From NCBI GenBank assembly GCA_030604135.1, contig JAUVWL010000005.1, forward strand, positions 62,001 through 126,000: a DNA stretch of 64,000 bases. Reading direction: 5' to 3'. Source of the stretch: Burkholderiales bacterium. GTDB lineage: Bacteria; Pseudomonadota; Gammaproteobacteria; Burkholderiales; Burkholderiaceae_C. Of this stretch, positions 9,143-17,219 are shown piece by piece. The notes under the pieces were generated by a model. The model had not been told where the DNA came from and ran no database searches. It worked only from the letters and a program-made list of their open reading frames with translations. Positions within the stretch are counted from its first letter, which is position 1. Each line of letters opens with the position of its first letter. Made by a program: the position numbers and the translations under genes.

Positions 9143-9766
9143 ATGCAATTCGTCGCTTTTGAGCGCGCCAAGCAGGGAACGGGTGCGAGCCGCCGTCTGC
9201 GCAACACCGGTCGCGCGCCCGGTATCGTTTTTGGTGGTAACACCGCCCCGGCCACCATCGAGCTGGACCACAACGCCCTGTGGCACGCTCTGAAGAAGGA
9301 AGCCTTCCACGCCTCCATCCTGGACATGGAGTTGGGCGGCAAAGTCGAGAAAGTGCTGCTGCGCGATGTGCAGTACCACCCCTACAAGCCCCAGGTCCTG
9401 CACGTGGACTTCCAGCGCGTGGACGAAAAGACCCGCCTGCGCAAGAAGGTGCCGCTGCACTTCAAGGGCGAGGAAACGTCGCCAGCCGTCAAGGTCGACA
9501 AGTGCCTGGTCAACCACATCATGACCGAGATCGAAATCGAGTGCCTGGCCACCCAGCTGCCCGAGTTCATCGAAGTCGACCTGAGCGCGGTTGAAAAGGG
9601 CGCCACCCTCCACACCGGCGACATCAAGCTGCCCAAGGGCGTCAAGTTCGTGACGCACGGCCGCAAGGACCTGACGATCGCCACTGTGGTGGAGCCGGTC
9701 GAGGAAGTCATTGCCGCCCCCGTGGCCGCCGCTGCCGACGACAAGAAAGGCAAGAAGAAGAAGTAA
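9143..9766 (+). CDS. rplY: 50S ribosomal protein L25 (CTC/TL5 family)
   Basis: The 207-residue protein is the long, two-domain form of L25, which binds 5S rRNA in the central protuberance. The N-terminal domain carries [20 protein letters not shown] and the PGIVFGG turn, the C-terminal beta domain spans about residues 95-185, and the end is lysine-rich (DDKKGKKKK). GGAG six bases upstream decides the start at 9143 rather than the in-frame ATG at 9131. A strong intrinsic terminator follows at 9802-9827, ending the prs-rplY transcription unit. Confidence 0.96.
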   Translation: MQFVAFERAKQGTGASRRLRNTGRAPGIVFGGNTAPATIELDHNALWHALKKEAFHASILDMELGGKVEKVLLRDVQYHPYKPQVLHVDFQRVDEKTRLRKKVPLHFKGEETSPAVKVDKCLVNHIMTEIEIECLATQLPEFIEVDLSAVEKGATLHTGDIKLPKGVKFVTHGRKDLTIATVVEPVEEVIAAPVAAAADDKKGKKKK

Positions 9767-9801
9767 ACAGAGCCCCCACGCTCTGCCTCTTCGAGGAGCC
9801 G

Positions 9802-9827
9802 AAGGCCCGCTATAGCGGGCCTTTTTT
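9802..9827 (+). terminator. intrinsic terminator after rplY
   Basis: GGCCCGC (9804-9810), a TATA loop and GCGGGCC (9815-9821) form a perfect 7-bp GC-rich stem, followed directly by six T residues (9822-9827). It lies 36 bases after the rplY stop and 38 bases before pth. Confidence 0.92.
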
Positions 9828-9864
9828 ATGGCCCGCCCGGCCACGCACCCGATAATCCCTGTCC

Positions 9865-10527
9865 ATGATCCGACTGATAGCTGGCCTGGGCAACCCCGGC
9901 CCCGACTACGAACAGACACGCCACAACGCCGGTTTCTGGTGGGTGGATGAGGCCTCGCGCCTGCTGGGCACCAACTTGCAGATGGAACGCAGCCATTTCG
10001 GCAAGGTGGCACGCGCCAACGTGCGGGGCCAAAGCGTGTGGCTGGTCGAGCCGCAGACCTTCATGAACCGCTCGGGCCAGGCGGTGGCCTCGGTGGCACG
10101 CTTCTACAAGATTGCGCCCGAAGAGGTGCTGGTGGTACACGACGAGCTGGACCTGCCACCGGGTGAGGCCAAACTCAAGAAAGGGGGCGGGCACGCCGGG
10201 CACAACGGCCTGCGCGACATCCATGCCCAGCTGGGCAGCCCGGATTACTGGCGGCTGCGCATCGGCATCGGCCATCCGGGCAACCGCAACGAGGTGGCCA
10301 ACTGGGTGCTCAAGAAACCCTCACCGGATGACCGCATCGCCATTCTTCAGGCCATGGACCGGGGACTGAAGGCGCTGCCTCAGCTGATCGAGGGCGACAT
10401 GGACAAGGCCACGGCCCTGATTCACACCAGCAAGCCGCCCCGGCCCAAACCGCCCAGACTGCCGAAGGGCGACGCTCAGCCTGCCGCTGGGGGCGAGACA
10501 AGCGGCCCGGCCGACGCCAGCGACTGA
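9865..10527 (+). CDS. pth: peptidyl-tRNA hydrolase
   Basis: This 220-residue enzyme releases tRNA from prematurely dropped peptidyl-t[23 protein letters not shown] contains the conserved asparagine and the catalytic histidine H20-region residue; [19 protein letters not shown] carries the conserved aspartate, and [12 protein letters not shown] follows. The last 30 residues are proline- and basic-rich and longer than in the E. coli enzyme. The gene has its own promoter region after the rplY terminator. Its 3' end overlaps the convergent ferredoxin gene by 52 bp. Confidence 0.97.
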   Translation: MIRLIAGLGNPGPDYEQTRHNAGFWWVDEASRLLGTNLQMERSHFGKVARANVRGQSVWLVEPQTFMNRSGQAVASVARFYKIAPEEVLVVHDELDLPPGEAKLKKGGGHAGHNGLRDIHAQLGSPDYWRLRIGIGHPGNRNEVANWVLKKPSPDDRIAILQAMDRGLKALPQLIEGDMDKATALIHTSKPPRPKPPRLPKGDAQPAAGGETSGPADASD

Positions 10528-10775
10528 CCGGCCTGCTGCAGGCGCTGGTACCGCTGCCACAGCGTCTCGTGGTTCTCGATATGGGCCGGGTCGACCGGGA
10601 TGCACTCGACCGGGCAGACCTGTACACACTGAGGCTCGTCAAAGTGACCGACACACTCGGTGCAGCGGTTCGGGTCGATCTGGTAGAAGTCCTCGCCCAT
10701 CGAGATCGCCTGGTTCGGGCACTCGGGCTCGCAGACGTCGCAGTTGATGCACTCGGCGGTGATCATCAAGGCCAT
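10476..10775 (-). CDS. YfhL-type 2[4Fe-4S] ferredoxin
   Basis: This 99-residue ferredoxin begins [20 protein letters not shown] and has a second cluster motif ending in [10 protein letters not shown], the arrangement of the YfhL family with an extended loop around [13 protein letters not shown]. It probably carries low-potential electrons in the cytoplasm; the partner is unknown. It is the last gene of a minus-strand run and follows coaD after 15 bp, a pairing common in Burkholderiales. The final residues overlap the 3' end of pth on the other strand by 52 bp, so the poorly conserved tails of both proteins share DNA. Confidence 0.93.
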   Translation of the reverse strand: MALMITAECINCDVCEPECPNQAISMGEDFYQIDPNRCTECVGHFDEPQCVQVCPVECIPVDPAHIENHETLWQRYQRLQQAGQSLASAGPLVSPPAAG

Positions 10776-10790
10776 GGGTGAGCTTCCTGT

Positions 10791-11300
10791 TCAGGCCTGC
10801 AACGCTGGCGGCAGCAGTCTGCTCGCCACAGCGGTGCTGACCATCTGCGACACATCCCCGCCCAACGTGGCGATCTCGCGCACCAGGGTGCTGGAGATGC
10901 ACTGCAGGTCGGCCTGGGGCAGCAGAAACACCGTCTCGACACCCGGGTGCAGCTTGCGGTTCATGGCCGCCATCTGCACCTCGTAGTCGAAGTCGGCCAT
11001 GTTGCGGATGCCGCGGACCACCGCGTGCGCGCCCTGCTCGCGGCAGAAATCCATCATCAGACCATCGAAGGGCAGCACACGCACGCGAGACCCCTCCAGG
11101 CTGGCTGCGAACTCGCCGGCCATCTCCAGGCGTTCGTGCAGCGTGAACCGGGTCTTCTTGTGGTGGGCCATGGCCACCGCGATGATGAGTTCATCGAACA
11201 AGGCCGCTGCGCGGCGCACCACGTCCTCGTGGCCCAGGGTGAGCGGGTCGAAGGTGCCGCTGTAGACGGCGATACGGGGGTTTGAGGGCGCAGGCGACAT
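10791..11300 (-). CDS. coaD: phosphopantetheine adenylyltransferase CoaD
   Basis: The 169-residue nucleotidyltransferase makes dephospho-CoA from 4'-phosphopantetheine and ATP, the fourth step of CoA synthesis. AVYSGTFDPLTLGHEDVV carries the (T/H)xGH nucleotide-binding motif, VRGIRNMADFDYE is the substrate-binding segment, and ISSTLVREIA is the family's ISSxxVR motif. The length is typical for the hexameric bacterial enzyme. rsmD lies 35 bp upstream on the same strand (rsmD-coaD is a conserved pair) and the ferredoxin follows. Confidence 0.97.
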   Translation of the reverse strand: MSPAPSNPRIAVYSGTFDPLTLGHEDVVRRAAALFDELIIAVAMAHHKKTRFTLHERLEMAGEFAASLEGSRVRVLPFDGLMMDFCREQGAHAVVRGIRNMADFDYEVQMAAMNRKLHPGVETVFLLPQADLQCISSTLVREIATLGGDVSQMVSTAVASRLLPPALQA

Positions 11301-11335
11301 GGCCCGATTATCGGCGACCCCGCCCGGCGGTGGTT

Positions 11336-11935
11336 TCAGGTCGCCGGCAGAGCCCGCAACAGCGCAAAGGACACCGCTCCCGCCCGGTCCTGTCGCCAGG
11401 GCTGCAGACCCAGAGGCGCCAGCTCATCGGGGGACCACAGACGCGGCGACTCCAGGTAAACAAAGCCTTCCGGCTTGAGCGCGGCACGGGCTGCCCTGAG
11501 AGCGGCAGAGAACAGCGCATCGTTGCCACCGTCACCGAAAGGTGGATCAAGGAACACCAGATCGAGGTCGCGCCGCTGCTGCAGCCACGCGACTCCGTCA
11601 CCCTTGATCACCTCGACCGCCTCGGCCTGCAGACGCTGGCGTACCGACTGCAGACTGGCCACCAGAGACGGATCCTGCTCGGCCAGCCAGACCTGGGCTG
11701 CGCCGCGCGAAGCCGCCTCGAAGCCCAGTGCACCGGTGCCGGCAAAGGCATCAAAACAGCGCCACCCGGTGAGATCCTGGCCCAGCCAGTTGAACAGGGT
11801 CTCACGCACGCGCGACGGCGTGGGGCGCAGGCCCGGCCGGTTGGCCACCGGCAGCCGCGAACGCTTGAAGCGCCCGCCGATGATGCGCACCTCCTGAGGC
11901 GCCTGGGTGGAGGAACGGGCGGCAGGTTTTTTCAT
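11336..11935 (-). CDS. rsmD: 16S rRNA (guanine(966)-N(2))-methyltransferase RsmD
   Basis: The 199-residue SAM-dependent methyltransferase should modify G966 of 16S rRNA. It has the N-terminal VRIIGGRFKRSRLPV, TPSRVRETLFNWL, the SAM-binding FDAFAGTGALGFEAASRGA and the catalytic LDPPFGDGG (NPPY-like DPPF) motif. The order with coaD downstream is standard. A hairpin lies in the 61-bp gap to the upstream M16-like gene. Confidence 0.96.
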   Translation of the reverse strand: MKKPAARSSTQAPQEVRIIGGRFKRSRLPVANRPGLRPTPSRVRETLFNWLGQDLTGWRCFDAFAGTGALGFEAASRGAAQVWLAEQDPSLVASLQSVRQRLQAEAVEVIKGDGVAWLQQRRDLDLVFLDPPFGDGGNDALFSAALRAARAALKPEGFVYLESPRLWSPDELAPLGLQPWRQDRAGAVSFALLRALPAT

Positions 11936-11955
11936 GCGGCAAGCTTACCAAGCCT

Positions 11956-11976
11956 GCGTGCCGCAAAGGGGCACGC
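11956..11976. other. hairpin between M16-like gene and rsmD
   Basis: GCGTGCC (11956-11962) and GGCACGC (11970-11976) form a perfect 7-bp stem with a 7-base loop. No T-run follows on either strand, so a full terminator is unlikely. It could be an RNA processing or stability element within the minus-strand operon. Confidence 0.4.
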
Positions 11977-11996
11977 GCAATAGGCTGAAGGTTGCG

Positions 11997-13373
11997 CTAG
12001 GTCCCGCCAACCACAACGGTCACCATGCGACCGGGTTGCAGCACGCGCTGGAAGGCGCGGCGGATGTCGTCCACCGTCACCGCCTCCACCCGGTCGGTCC
12101 AGTGCTCCAGGTAGTCCAGCGGCAGGCCGTTCCAGGCGATATTGGCCACGTTGTCGAGCAGCTTGCGGTTGCTGTCCAGGCGCAGGCCGAATCCGTTGAC
12201 CAGGTTGTCCTTGGCCGCCCGCAGCTCGGCCTCGGTGGGTCCATCGGCCACGAAGCCGGACACCACCTCACGCGCCACCGACAGGGCCAGATCGGCCTGG
12301 TCGGGCCGCGTGGTCAGGCCCAACTGGAAGGCACCGGCATGCAGGCCCGGCGAGAAGTAGCTGTAGACGCTGTAGCTCAAACCCCGCCGTTCGCGGACCT
12401 CATGGGTCAGGCGCGAGGTGAAACCGCCACCGCCCAGAATGTGGTTGCCCACCAGAAGGGCAAAGAAGTCGGGGTCGTTGCGGCGGTAACCGGGCTGACC
12501 GAGCAGCACCTGGGCCTGGGCGGCATCAAAGGGCAGGCGCTCTTCGATGGCCTGCGCCAGGGGCTGCACTTCGGACACGGCGGGCAGGTCCTCGCACCCG
12601 TGCGCCTGCAGCGGGGCCATCAGTTCACCCACAATGCGGTCGGCGGTGGGCCGGTCGATGGCCCCCACCAGACTCACCTGGGCCCGGCAGGCCACCACAT
12701 GACGGCGCCAGAAGCCCTGCATGTCGGCCACACCGATGGCCATCAGGGTGTCGGCGGTGGGTTCCTGGCCATATGGGTGACCGCGGTAGACCGCGCGCGC
12801 AAAGGACCGGCTGGCATGCGTGGCCGGTCGGGTGTCGGCCTCGCGCAGGCTGGCCAACAGGCGCTCGCGGTCGCGCTGCCAGACGGTCTCGGGCCACGCC
12901 GGAGCGGCCATCTGGCGCGCGGCCAGGCGCACCGCGCCGGACAGCAGGTCATCACGGGTGAGCGTGCGCAAGGACAGGCTGAAACGGTCGCTGCCAGCGC
13001 TGGCGCCGAACTGGGCGCCGAGATCGACCCAGGCTTCACTGAGCTGGTTCTCGTCCAGGGCCGGGAACGACCCTTGGGCCTGGACACCCGCCGACAGCAG
13101 GGACGCGGTGGCACTGGCCAGTCCGGCCTGCGCAGCCGGATCGCGACGGCTGCCACCGTCGACATTGATCTGGACATCCAGCATGGGGATGGTCGGGCTG
13201 GTCACCAGGTAGACCCGGGCGCCACTGGCGTGCACCCAGTGTTCGATGGGGATGGCCGCGGTGGCGGTTCCGACCACACCGGTCAGGGCCAGAACCAGAT
13301 ACAGGGCAGCGAACCGACGCAGCCGGAGGAACCAGGGCGGCGCCAGGTGGGGTTTGATGCGGGACGTTGTCAT
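11997..13373 (-). CDS. M16 family peptidase-like protein, catalytically degenerate subunit
   Basis: The 458-residue product has an N-terminal membrane/signal segment (about residues 20-40, LYLVLALTGVVGTATAA) followed by two M16-fold domains. In the place where active M16 peptidases carry HxxEH, this protein reads QAGLASATASLLSAG, so the zinc site is missing. In two-subunit M16B enzymes one partner binds zinc and the other, like this one, supplies the R/Y substrate-binding elements. The zinc-site partner lies immediately upstream with a 31-bp gap, so the two probably form a periplasmic heterodimer. The substrate is unknown. Confidence 0.9.
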   Translation of the reverse strand: MTTSRIKPHLAPPWFLRLRRFAALYLVLALTGVVGTATAAIPIEHWVHASGARVYLVTSPTIPMLDVQINVDGGSRRDPAAQAGLASATASLLSAGVQAQGSFPALDENQLSEAWVDLGAQFGASAGSDRFSLSLRTLTRDDLLSGAVRLAARQMAAPAWPETVWQRDRERLLASLREADTRPATHASRSFARAVYRGHPYGQEPTADTLMAIGVADMQGFWRRHVVACRAQVSLVGAIDRPTADRIVGELMAPLQAHGCEDLPAVSEVQPLAQAIEERLPFDAAQAQVLLGQPGYRRNDPDFFALLVGNHILGGGGFTSRLTHEVRERRGLSYSVYSYFSPGLHAGAFQLGLTTRPDQADLALSVAREVVSGFVADGPTEAELRAAKDNLVNGFGLRLDSNRKLLDNVANIAWNGLPLDYLEHWTDRVEAVTVDDIRRAFQRVLQPGRMVTVVVGGT

Positions 13374-13404
13374 CGGTTGATTCAGAAGACGGTGGAACGC
13401 CGGT

Positions 13405-14886
13405 TCAATGGCGGGTCAATGCCGGACGCTGGCCGCCCGGTGCGGCACGGGCCTCGCGCCGGCTCGGGTCGGGCACCAGCACGGCGGTGTTCAGGCCATC
13501 GTCGCCGAACAGGCGCTGTGCGACCGATTGCACCTGGGCCGCGGTGACCTCCTGCAGGCGGGCCAGCAGCCGTTCGCCGGCATCGATGTCGAGGCCATTG
13601 ATCCAGTAGTTGCCCAGTTCCCGGGCCTGGTTGAAGATGGAGTCGAGCTTGTAGATTTCGCCCGCCGTCCACTGGGTCTTGACCCGTTGCAACTCGGTTT
13701 CGGTGATGCCTTCGCGTGCGATGCGTTCAATTTCTGCCTTCAGGGCGGCCGAGGCCATCTCGGCGCTCACACCCCGGGCGGGCACCGCACTCAGAATGAA
13801 CTGCTGCGGTCCCCGGCCCATGAGTCCGAATGAGGCCCCGGCGCTGTCGGCGATGCGCTTGCCCCCGGCACCCGAGCCTTGCACCAGCGCCCGGTCAAGG
13901 CGGGCCCCGCTGTAACCGTCGAGCACGGCCGACAACACGGTCAGCGCCAGCGCATCCTGATCATCCGGAGTGTCGCCACCCTGCCAGCGAGGCATCCTCC
14001 AGCCCAGCACCACCATGCCCTGCTCGACGGCGGCGCGGTACTCCATCCGGCGAGGTCCGGCCTGGGTCGGCTCGTCGCGCGGCTTGCGCGCCGGGGTGGC
14101 ACGTGCCGGAAGATGGCCGTAGAGCTCCTCGGCCAGTGCCCGCACCTGGTCGACGTCGACGTCACCGACCACCACGAGTGCCGCATTGGAGGGGGTGTAC
14201 CACTGCCGGTAGAAATCCCGCACGTCCTCGGGGGTCATGGCGTCAAGGTCGCTCATCCAGCCAATGATGGGCCGGCGGTAGGGGTGGGCCTTGAAGCTCA
14301 TGGCGCTGAAGGACTCGAACATGCGGGCCCGCGGTGATTCTTCGGTGCGCTGGCGCCGCTCTTCCTTGACCACCTCGATCTCGCGGGTGAATTCGTCGTC
14401 GGGCCACTGGTTGCGGGCAAAGCGGTCGGCCTCCAGGCGCATCACCGCCTCCAGGTGCCGGGACGGGATCTGCTGGTGGTAGGCGGTGGCGTCGCGGCTG
14501 GTGAAGGCGTTGTCGCGGCCACCCAGCGCGGCCACCCGGCGCGAGAACTCGCCGGGCTTGAGGTCCGGCGTGCCCTTGAACATCATGTGCTCCAGCACGT
14601 GGGCCACACCCGAGGTGCCGTCGACCTCGTCGATGGACCCCACCCGCACCCACAGCATGTGGGCCACGGTGGGTGAGCGCCGGTCGGGCCGGACGATGAC
14701 GGTCATGCCGTTGGCCAGTGTGAAACGCTGGGTCTGGCTGGCCTGGGCGACGGCCGCTGCATTGCCGGTGGTCGGCGACGCCTGAGCGTGTGCGGGCAGC
14801 AACGGGGTCATCGCCAGGGCCAGCGCCGAGCAGGAAGCGAGCAGGACGACGCGGAGGCGGTCAGGCAGGTGGAATGGGGGTTTCAT
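13405..14886 (-). CDS. M16 family zinc metallopeptidase (active subunit)
   Basis: The 493-residue protein has a signal peptide (VVLLASCSALALAMTPLLPAHA, about 13-34). The inverted zinc motif H96-V-L-E99-H100 appears in SGVAHVLEHMMFKGT, and a downstream glutamate region follows. I chose the ATG at 14886 because the signal peptide starts there; the open frame upstream is inside ftsY antisense. It heads a same-strand run: degenerate M16 partner, rsmD, coaD, ferredoxin. The ATG lies only 29 bp from the divergent ftsY start, so its promoter must lie within or against ftsY. Confidence 0.92.
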   Translation of the reverse strand: MKPPFHLPDRLRVVLLASCSALALAMTPLLPAHAQASPTTGNAAAVAQASQTQRFTLANGMTVIVRPDRRSPTVAHMLWVRVGSIDEVDGTSGVAHVLEHMMFKGTPDLKPGEFSRRVAALGGRDNAFTSRDATAYHQQIPSRHLEAVMRLEADRFARNQWPDDEFTREIEVVKEERRQRTEESPRARMFESFSAMSFKAHPYRRPIIGWMSDLDAMTPEDVRDFYRQWYTPSNAALVVVGDVDVDQVRALAEELYGHLPARATPARKPRDEPTQAGPRRMEYRAAVEQGMVVLGWRMPRWQGGDTPDDQDALALTVLSAVLDGYSGARLDRALVQGSGAGGKRIADSAGASFGLMGRGPQQFILSAVPARGVSAEMASAALKAEIERIAREGITETELQRVKTQWTAGEIYKLDSIFNQARELGNYWINGLDIDAGERLLARLQEVTAAQVQSVAQRLFGDDGLNTAVLVPDPSRREARAAPGGQRPALTRH

Positions 14887-14915
14887 AGAATGGTGAAGAT
14901 ACTTGAGATTGAAAA

Positions 14916-16088
14916 ATGTTCTCGTTCTTCCGCAAGAAAACACCTGCCGCACCGCCAGCCGCCCCCGAAGCGCCCGCCACACCACCGGCAGCGCCAGCGG
15001 TTCAGACCCCTGTTCCCACTGCCCAGGCCACGGTTGAAGTGGCTGCGCCGATGACCGCTCAAGACCTGCCTCAAGCAGCTGCGGCTTCGGCTCCGGCCGC
15101 GCGACAGGGCTGGCTGGACCGGCTCAAGGCCGGCCTGCGCAAGACCGGCAGCGGCATTGCCACGGTGTTCACCGGCACCCGCATTGACGAGGACCTGTAC
15201 GAGGAGCTGGAAGCCGCGCTGCTGATGGCCGACACCGGCGTGAAGGCCACCGAACACCTGCTCAAGGACCTGCGCCGGCGCGTCAAGGAGGCCAAGGTCA
15301 CCGACCCGGCGGCCGTCAAGGGTTTGCTTGCCGATGCCATTGCCGACCTGCTGGCGCCGTTGCAGAAGACGCTGGTGATCGGCGAGCACAAACCCACAGT
15401 GATCATGGTGGCTGGCGTCAATGGCGCCGGCAAGACCACCTCCATTGGCAAGCTCACCCGGCACATGGCCAACGAAGGCGCCAGTGTGCTGCTGGCGGCC
15501 GCCGACACCTTCCGGGCCGCGGCGCGAGAGCAGCTGGCGGTCTGGGCCGACCGGAACACGGTGGAGATCATCACCCAGCAGGGCGGGGACCCGGCCGCCG
15601 TGAGCTTCGACGCCGTGACCGCCGGCAAGGCACGCGGCAAGGACGTGGTGCTGGTGGACACCGCCGGTCGCCTGCCGACCCAGCTGCACCTGATGGAAGA
15701 GCTGCGCAAGATCAAGCGCACCATCGCCAAGGCGGGAAACGACGGCGACCGTTCCCCCGCCGGGCCGCCCCAAGAGGGAACAGCCCCCTCGGGGGGCAGC
15801 GTACAACGCGAAGCGGGAAGCGTGAGGGCACCAATGCCTCATGAAGTGCTGCTGGTGATCGACGGCAACACCGGTCAGAACGCCCTGTCCCAGGTCAAGG
15901 CCTTCGACGATGCGCTGTCGCTGACAGGCCTGGTCATCACCAAATTGGACGGCACGGCCAAGGGCGGGGTCATCTGCGCCATCGCCATGGAGCGGCCGGT
16001 GCCGGTCTATTTCGTTGGCGTGGGTGAAAAGCTGGAGGACTTGGAGACGTTTGACGCGCGGGAGTTTGCGCAGGCATTGCTGAACTGA
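14916..16088 (+). CDS. ftsY: signal recognition particle receptor FtsY
   Basis: This SRP receptor GTPase targets ribosomes translating membrane proteins to the translocon. The 390 residues comprise an Ala/Pro-rich N-terminal region (to about 65), the N domain, and the G domain with P-loop GVNGAGKTT (about 167-175), DTAGRLPTQ (about 248) and TKLDGTAKGG (about 344). Between TIAKAG and PHEVLLVIDG, where FtsY proteins normally have a few residues, there is an insertion of about 31 residues (275-305, NDGDRS to VRAP). The DNA encoding it resembles the intergenic repeat found just after the gene. The frame is preserved, so the protein is probably functional. Confidence 0.97.
   Translation: MFSFFRKKTPAAPPAAPEAPATPPAAPAVQTPVPTAQATVEVAAPMTAQDLPQAAAASAPAARQGWLDRLKAGLRKTGSGIATVFTGTRIDEDLYEELEAALLMADTGVKATEHLLKDLRRRVKEAKVTDPAAVKGLLADAIADLLAPLQKTLVIGEHKPTVIMVAGVNGAGKTTSIGKLTRHMANEGASVLLAAADTFRAAAREQLAVWADRNTVEIITQQGGDPAAVSFDAVTAGKARGKDVVLVDTAGRLPTQLHLMEELRKIKRTIAKAGNDGDRSPAGPPQEGTAPSGGSVQREAGSVRAPMPHEVLLVIDGNTGQNALSQVKAFDDALSLTGLVITKLDGTAKGGVICAIAMERPVPVYFVGVGEKLEDLETFDAREFAQALLN
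15752..15830. repeat. Comamonadaceae-type GC-rich repeat inside ftsY
   Basis: This stretch of ftsY contains a run of C's, CCGGGCCGCCCCAAGAGGGA, then CCCCCTCGGGGGGCAGCG and GCGAAGCGGGAAGCGTGAGG. The CTCGGGGGGCAGCG...GCG.AGCGG..AGCGTG.GGG pattern also appears, inverted, at 16089-16127 directly after ftsY. From memory, similar palindromic units are scattered between genes in Comamonadaceae; a genome-wide search would be needed to confirm this. It encodes most of the extra loop of FtsY in frame. Confidence 0.75.
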
Positions 16089-16127
16089 CCCCCACGCTCC
16101 ACCGCTGCGCGGGTCGCTGCCCCCCGA
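16089..16127. repeat. second copy of the GC-rich repeat, inverted, after ftsY
   Basis: CCCCCACGCTCC...GGGTCGCTGCCCCCCGAG starts at the base after the ftsY stop. Its reverse complement aligns with 15787-15828 inside ftsY: CTCGGGGGGCAGCG is identical and the AGCGTG.GGG end is conserved. The location, between a gene's stop and a convergent gene, is the usual niche of such elements. Confidence 0.75.
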
Positions 16128-16132
16128 GCATC

Positions 16133-16214
16133 CGTCACTCCCGCGCACGCGGGAGTCCACGCCAGGCCAGTCCCGAGCGCAACTGCATGGACTCCCGCGT
16201 GCGCGGGAGTGACG
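16133..16214. repeat. paired palindromic (REP/BIME-like) element
   Basis: Two 27-bp units, 16133-16159 and 16188-16214, are exact reverse complements of each other. Each is itself nearly palindromic around ACTCCCGCG/CGCGGGAGT. A 28-bp spacer separates them. The whole element could fold into two hairpins or one long cruciform. It lies between the 3' ends of ftsY and the convergent anti-sigma gene and may also stop transcription from both sides, although no T-run is present. Confidence 0.85.
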
Positions 16215-16240
16215 GGAGAAGCCGCCAAGAGGCAGGATGG

Positions 16241-16456
16241 CTATGCGTCGTCGCTGTAGTGGCGCCACTGCTTCATCGCGTTGCGCATGGTCAGCACCTG
16301 CCGCTCGAAGTTCGGACAGGCCTTGCACATGGCCATGTGCACCCGCAAGGCTGCACGCTCGATCACCGGCAGGTCGCGGTCCTCCCGGGCAATGACCAGG
16401 GCGGTCACCTCCTTGCAGTTGCGCATCAGGGGCATTTTTCTGAGCAGGGCATTCAT
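16241..16456 (-). CDS. zf-HC2-type anti-sigma factor (small zinc protein)
   Basis: This 71-residue protein starts at the ATG at 16456, which overlaps the sigma-factor stop (ATGA); a longer in-frame start at 16486 would lie inside the sigma gene. H40, C44 and C47 in HMAMCKAC, with C14 in RNCKEVTALV, form the putative zinc-binding site of ZAS-type anti-sigma factors. There is no transmembrane segment, so it is probably a soluble, possibly redox- or metal-sensitive partner of the sigma factor encoded upstream. Translational coupling suggests 1:1 production. Confidence 0.85.
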   Translation of the reverse strand: MNALLRKMPLMRNCKEVTALVIAREDRDLPVIERAALRVHMAMCKACPNFERQVLTMRNAMKQWRHYSDDA

Positions 16457-17025
16457 CGGGTCGCAAACCAGTGGAGCTCCAGACACTCGCGCAGGCGCAA
16501 TCGGGCCCGGTGCAGCTGGACATAAAGGTTGGTCGGGGTCAACGCCAGTTCCTTACAGATTTCGTCACTGGACATTTCCAGCCACTCGCGCATGAGGAAC
16601 AGGCGGCCCTGCACCGGAGGCAGTTTCTCGGTGCAGGCGTCCAGCACCGCCATGAACTGTCGACTTCCGAGGTCCTGCTCAGGGTTGCCCCAGTCGGCCG
16701 GGGCTTCCACAAAGTGGCCGTCGCGCTGGAAGACGATGTCCTCCAGAGGGTCTGCGGCATCGTCCTCGCCGTTCTTGGTCATCACCACCTCGCGCTGGTG
16801 CTGGCGCAGGATGTCGATCACCTTGTGTTTGAGAATGCCCACCAACCAGGTCTTGAGTTGCGAGCGTCCCTGAAAGGCCTGCGGCCGGGCCAGCGCCGCC
16901 AGCACCGTCTCGGAGACAGCATCTTCGGCCCAGGTTTCGTTGCGCAATTGCAATCGGGCGAACTTGAGCAGGTAGGCACGTTGTTCGGCCACCTGTTGTT
17001 CGAAGCCGGGAGTCTGGGTGGTCAT
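16453..17025 (-). CDS. ECF-type sigma-70 family RNA polymerase sigma factor
   Basis: The 190-residue sigma factor has region 2 (LKFARLQLRNETWAEDAVSE, then FQGRSQLKTWLVGILKHKVI with the -10-reading helix) and region 4 (WLEMSSDEICKELALTPTN with a helix-turn-helix, then LHRARLRLRECLE). I chose the ATG at 17025; the upstream in-frame codons lie in the intergenic region shared with the divergent ynjB-like gene. It is followed and overlapped by a zf-HC2 anti-sigma gene, the standard arrangement for such regulatory pairs. The regulon is unknown; its own promoter is a likely target. Confidence 0.92.
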   Translation of the reverse strand: MTTQTPGFEQQVAEQRAYLLKFARLQLRNETWAEDAVSETVLAALARPQAFQGRSQLKTWLVGILKHKVIDILRQHQREVVMTKNGEDDAADPLEDIVFQRDGHFVEAPADWGNPEQDLGSRQFMAVLDACTEKLPPVQGRLFLMREWLEMSSDEICKELALTPTNLYVQLHRARLRLRECLELHWFATR

Positions 17026-17133
17026 GAAATTGGCGAGTTTTGGCGCTACAGGCTGACGTGGCCGAGATGATAGAGCCAGGCCATTCGACCCCATCGCATG
17101 GGCCTTGTAAGAAAGTGGCCACCGGGCCGACCC

Positions 17134-17163
17134 ACCCATAACCTGGCATTTTCCAGCATGGGT
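17134..17163. promoter_or_regulatory. imperfect inverted repeat between sigma factor and ynjB-like gene
   Basis: ACCCAT (17134-17139) and ATGGGT (17158-17163), with inner arms CCTGG and CCAG, form an imperfect hairpin or operator in the 194-bp divergent gap between the sigma factor start (17025) and the ynjB-like start (17220). I see no riboswitch-like consensus and no clear sigma-70 promoter in this gap. Confidence 0.3.
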
Positions 17164-17219
17164 AAGATGGTTTGCCCGAACCTGGGCCATGATTCAGTCC
17201 ACCATCCGCGCCATAAACG

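Noticed and set aside
11907-13547. Open frame of about 546 codons opposite the M16-like gene
   Set aside because: Same shadow effect: low-complexity, Gly/His/Gln-rich translation without motifs.
16133-16214. CRISPR array
   Set aside because: Only two inverted, not direct, repeat units are present, without regularly spaced direct repeats or cas genes.
17026-17219. Possible thiamine (TPP) riboswitch before the ynjB-like gene
   Set aside because: The conserved CUGAGA and ACCUGA-type elements are not present; only an imperfect hairpin is visible.
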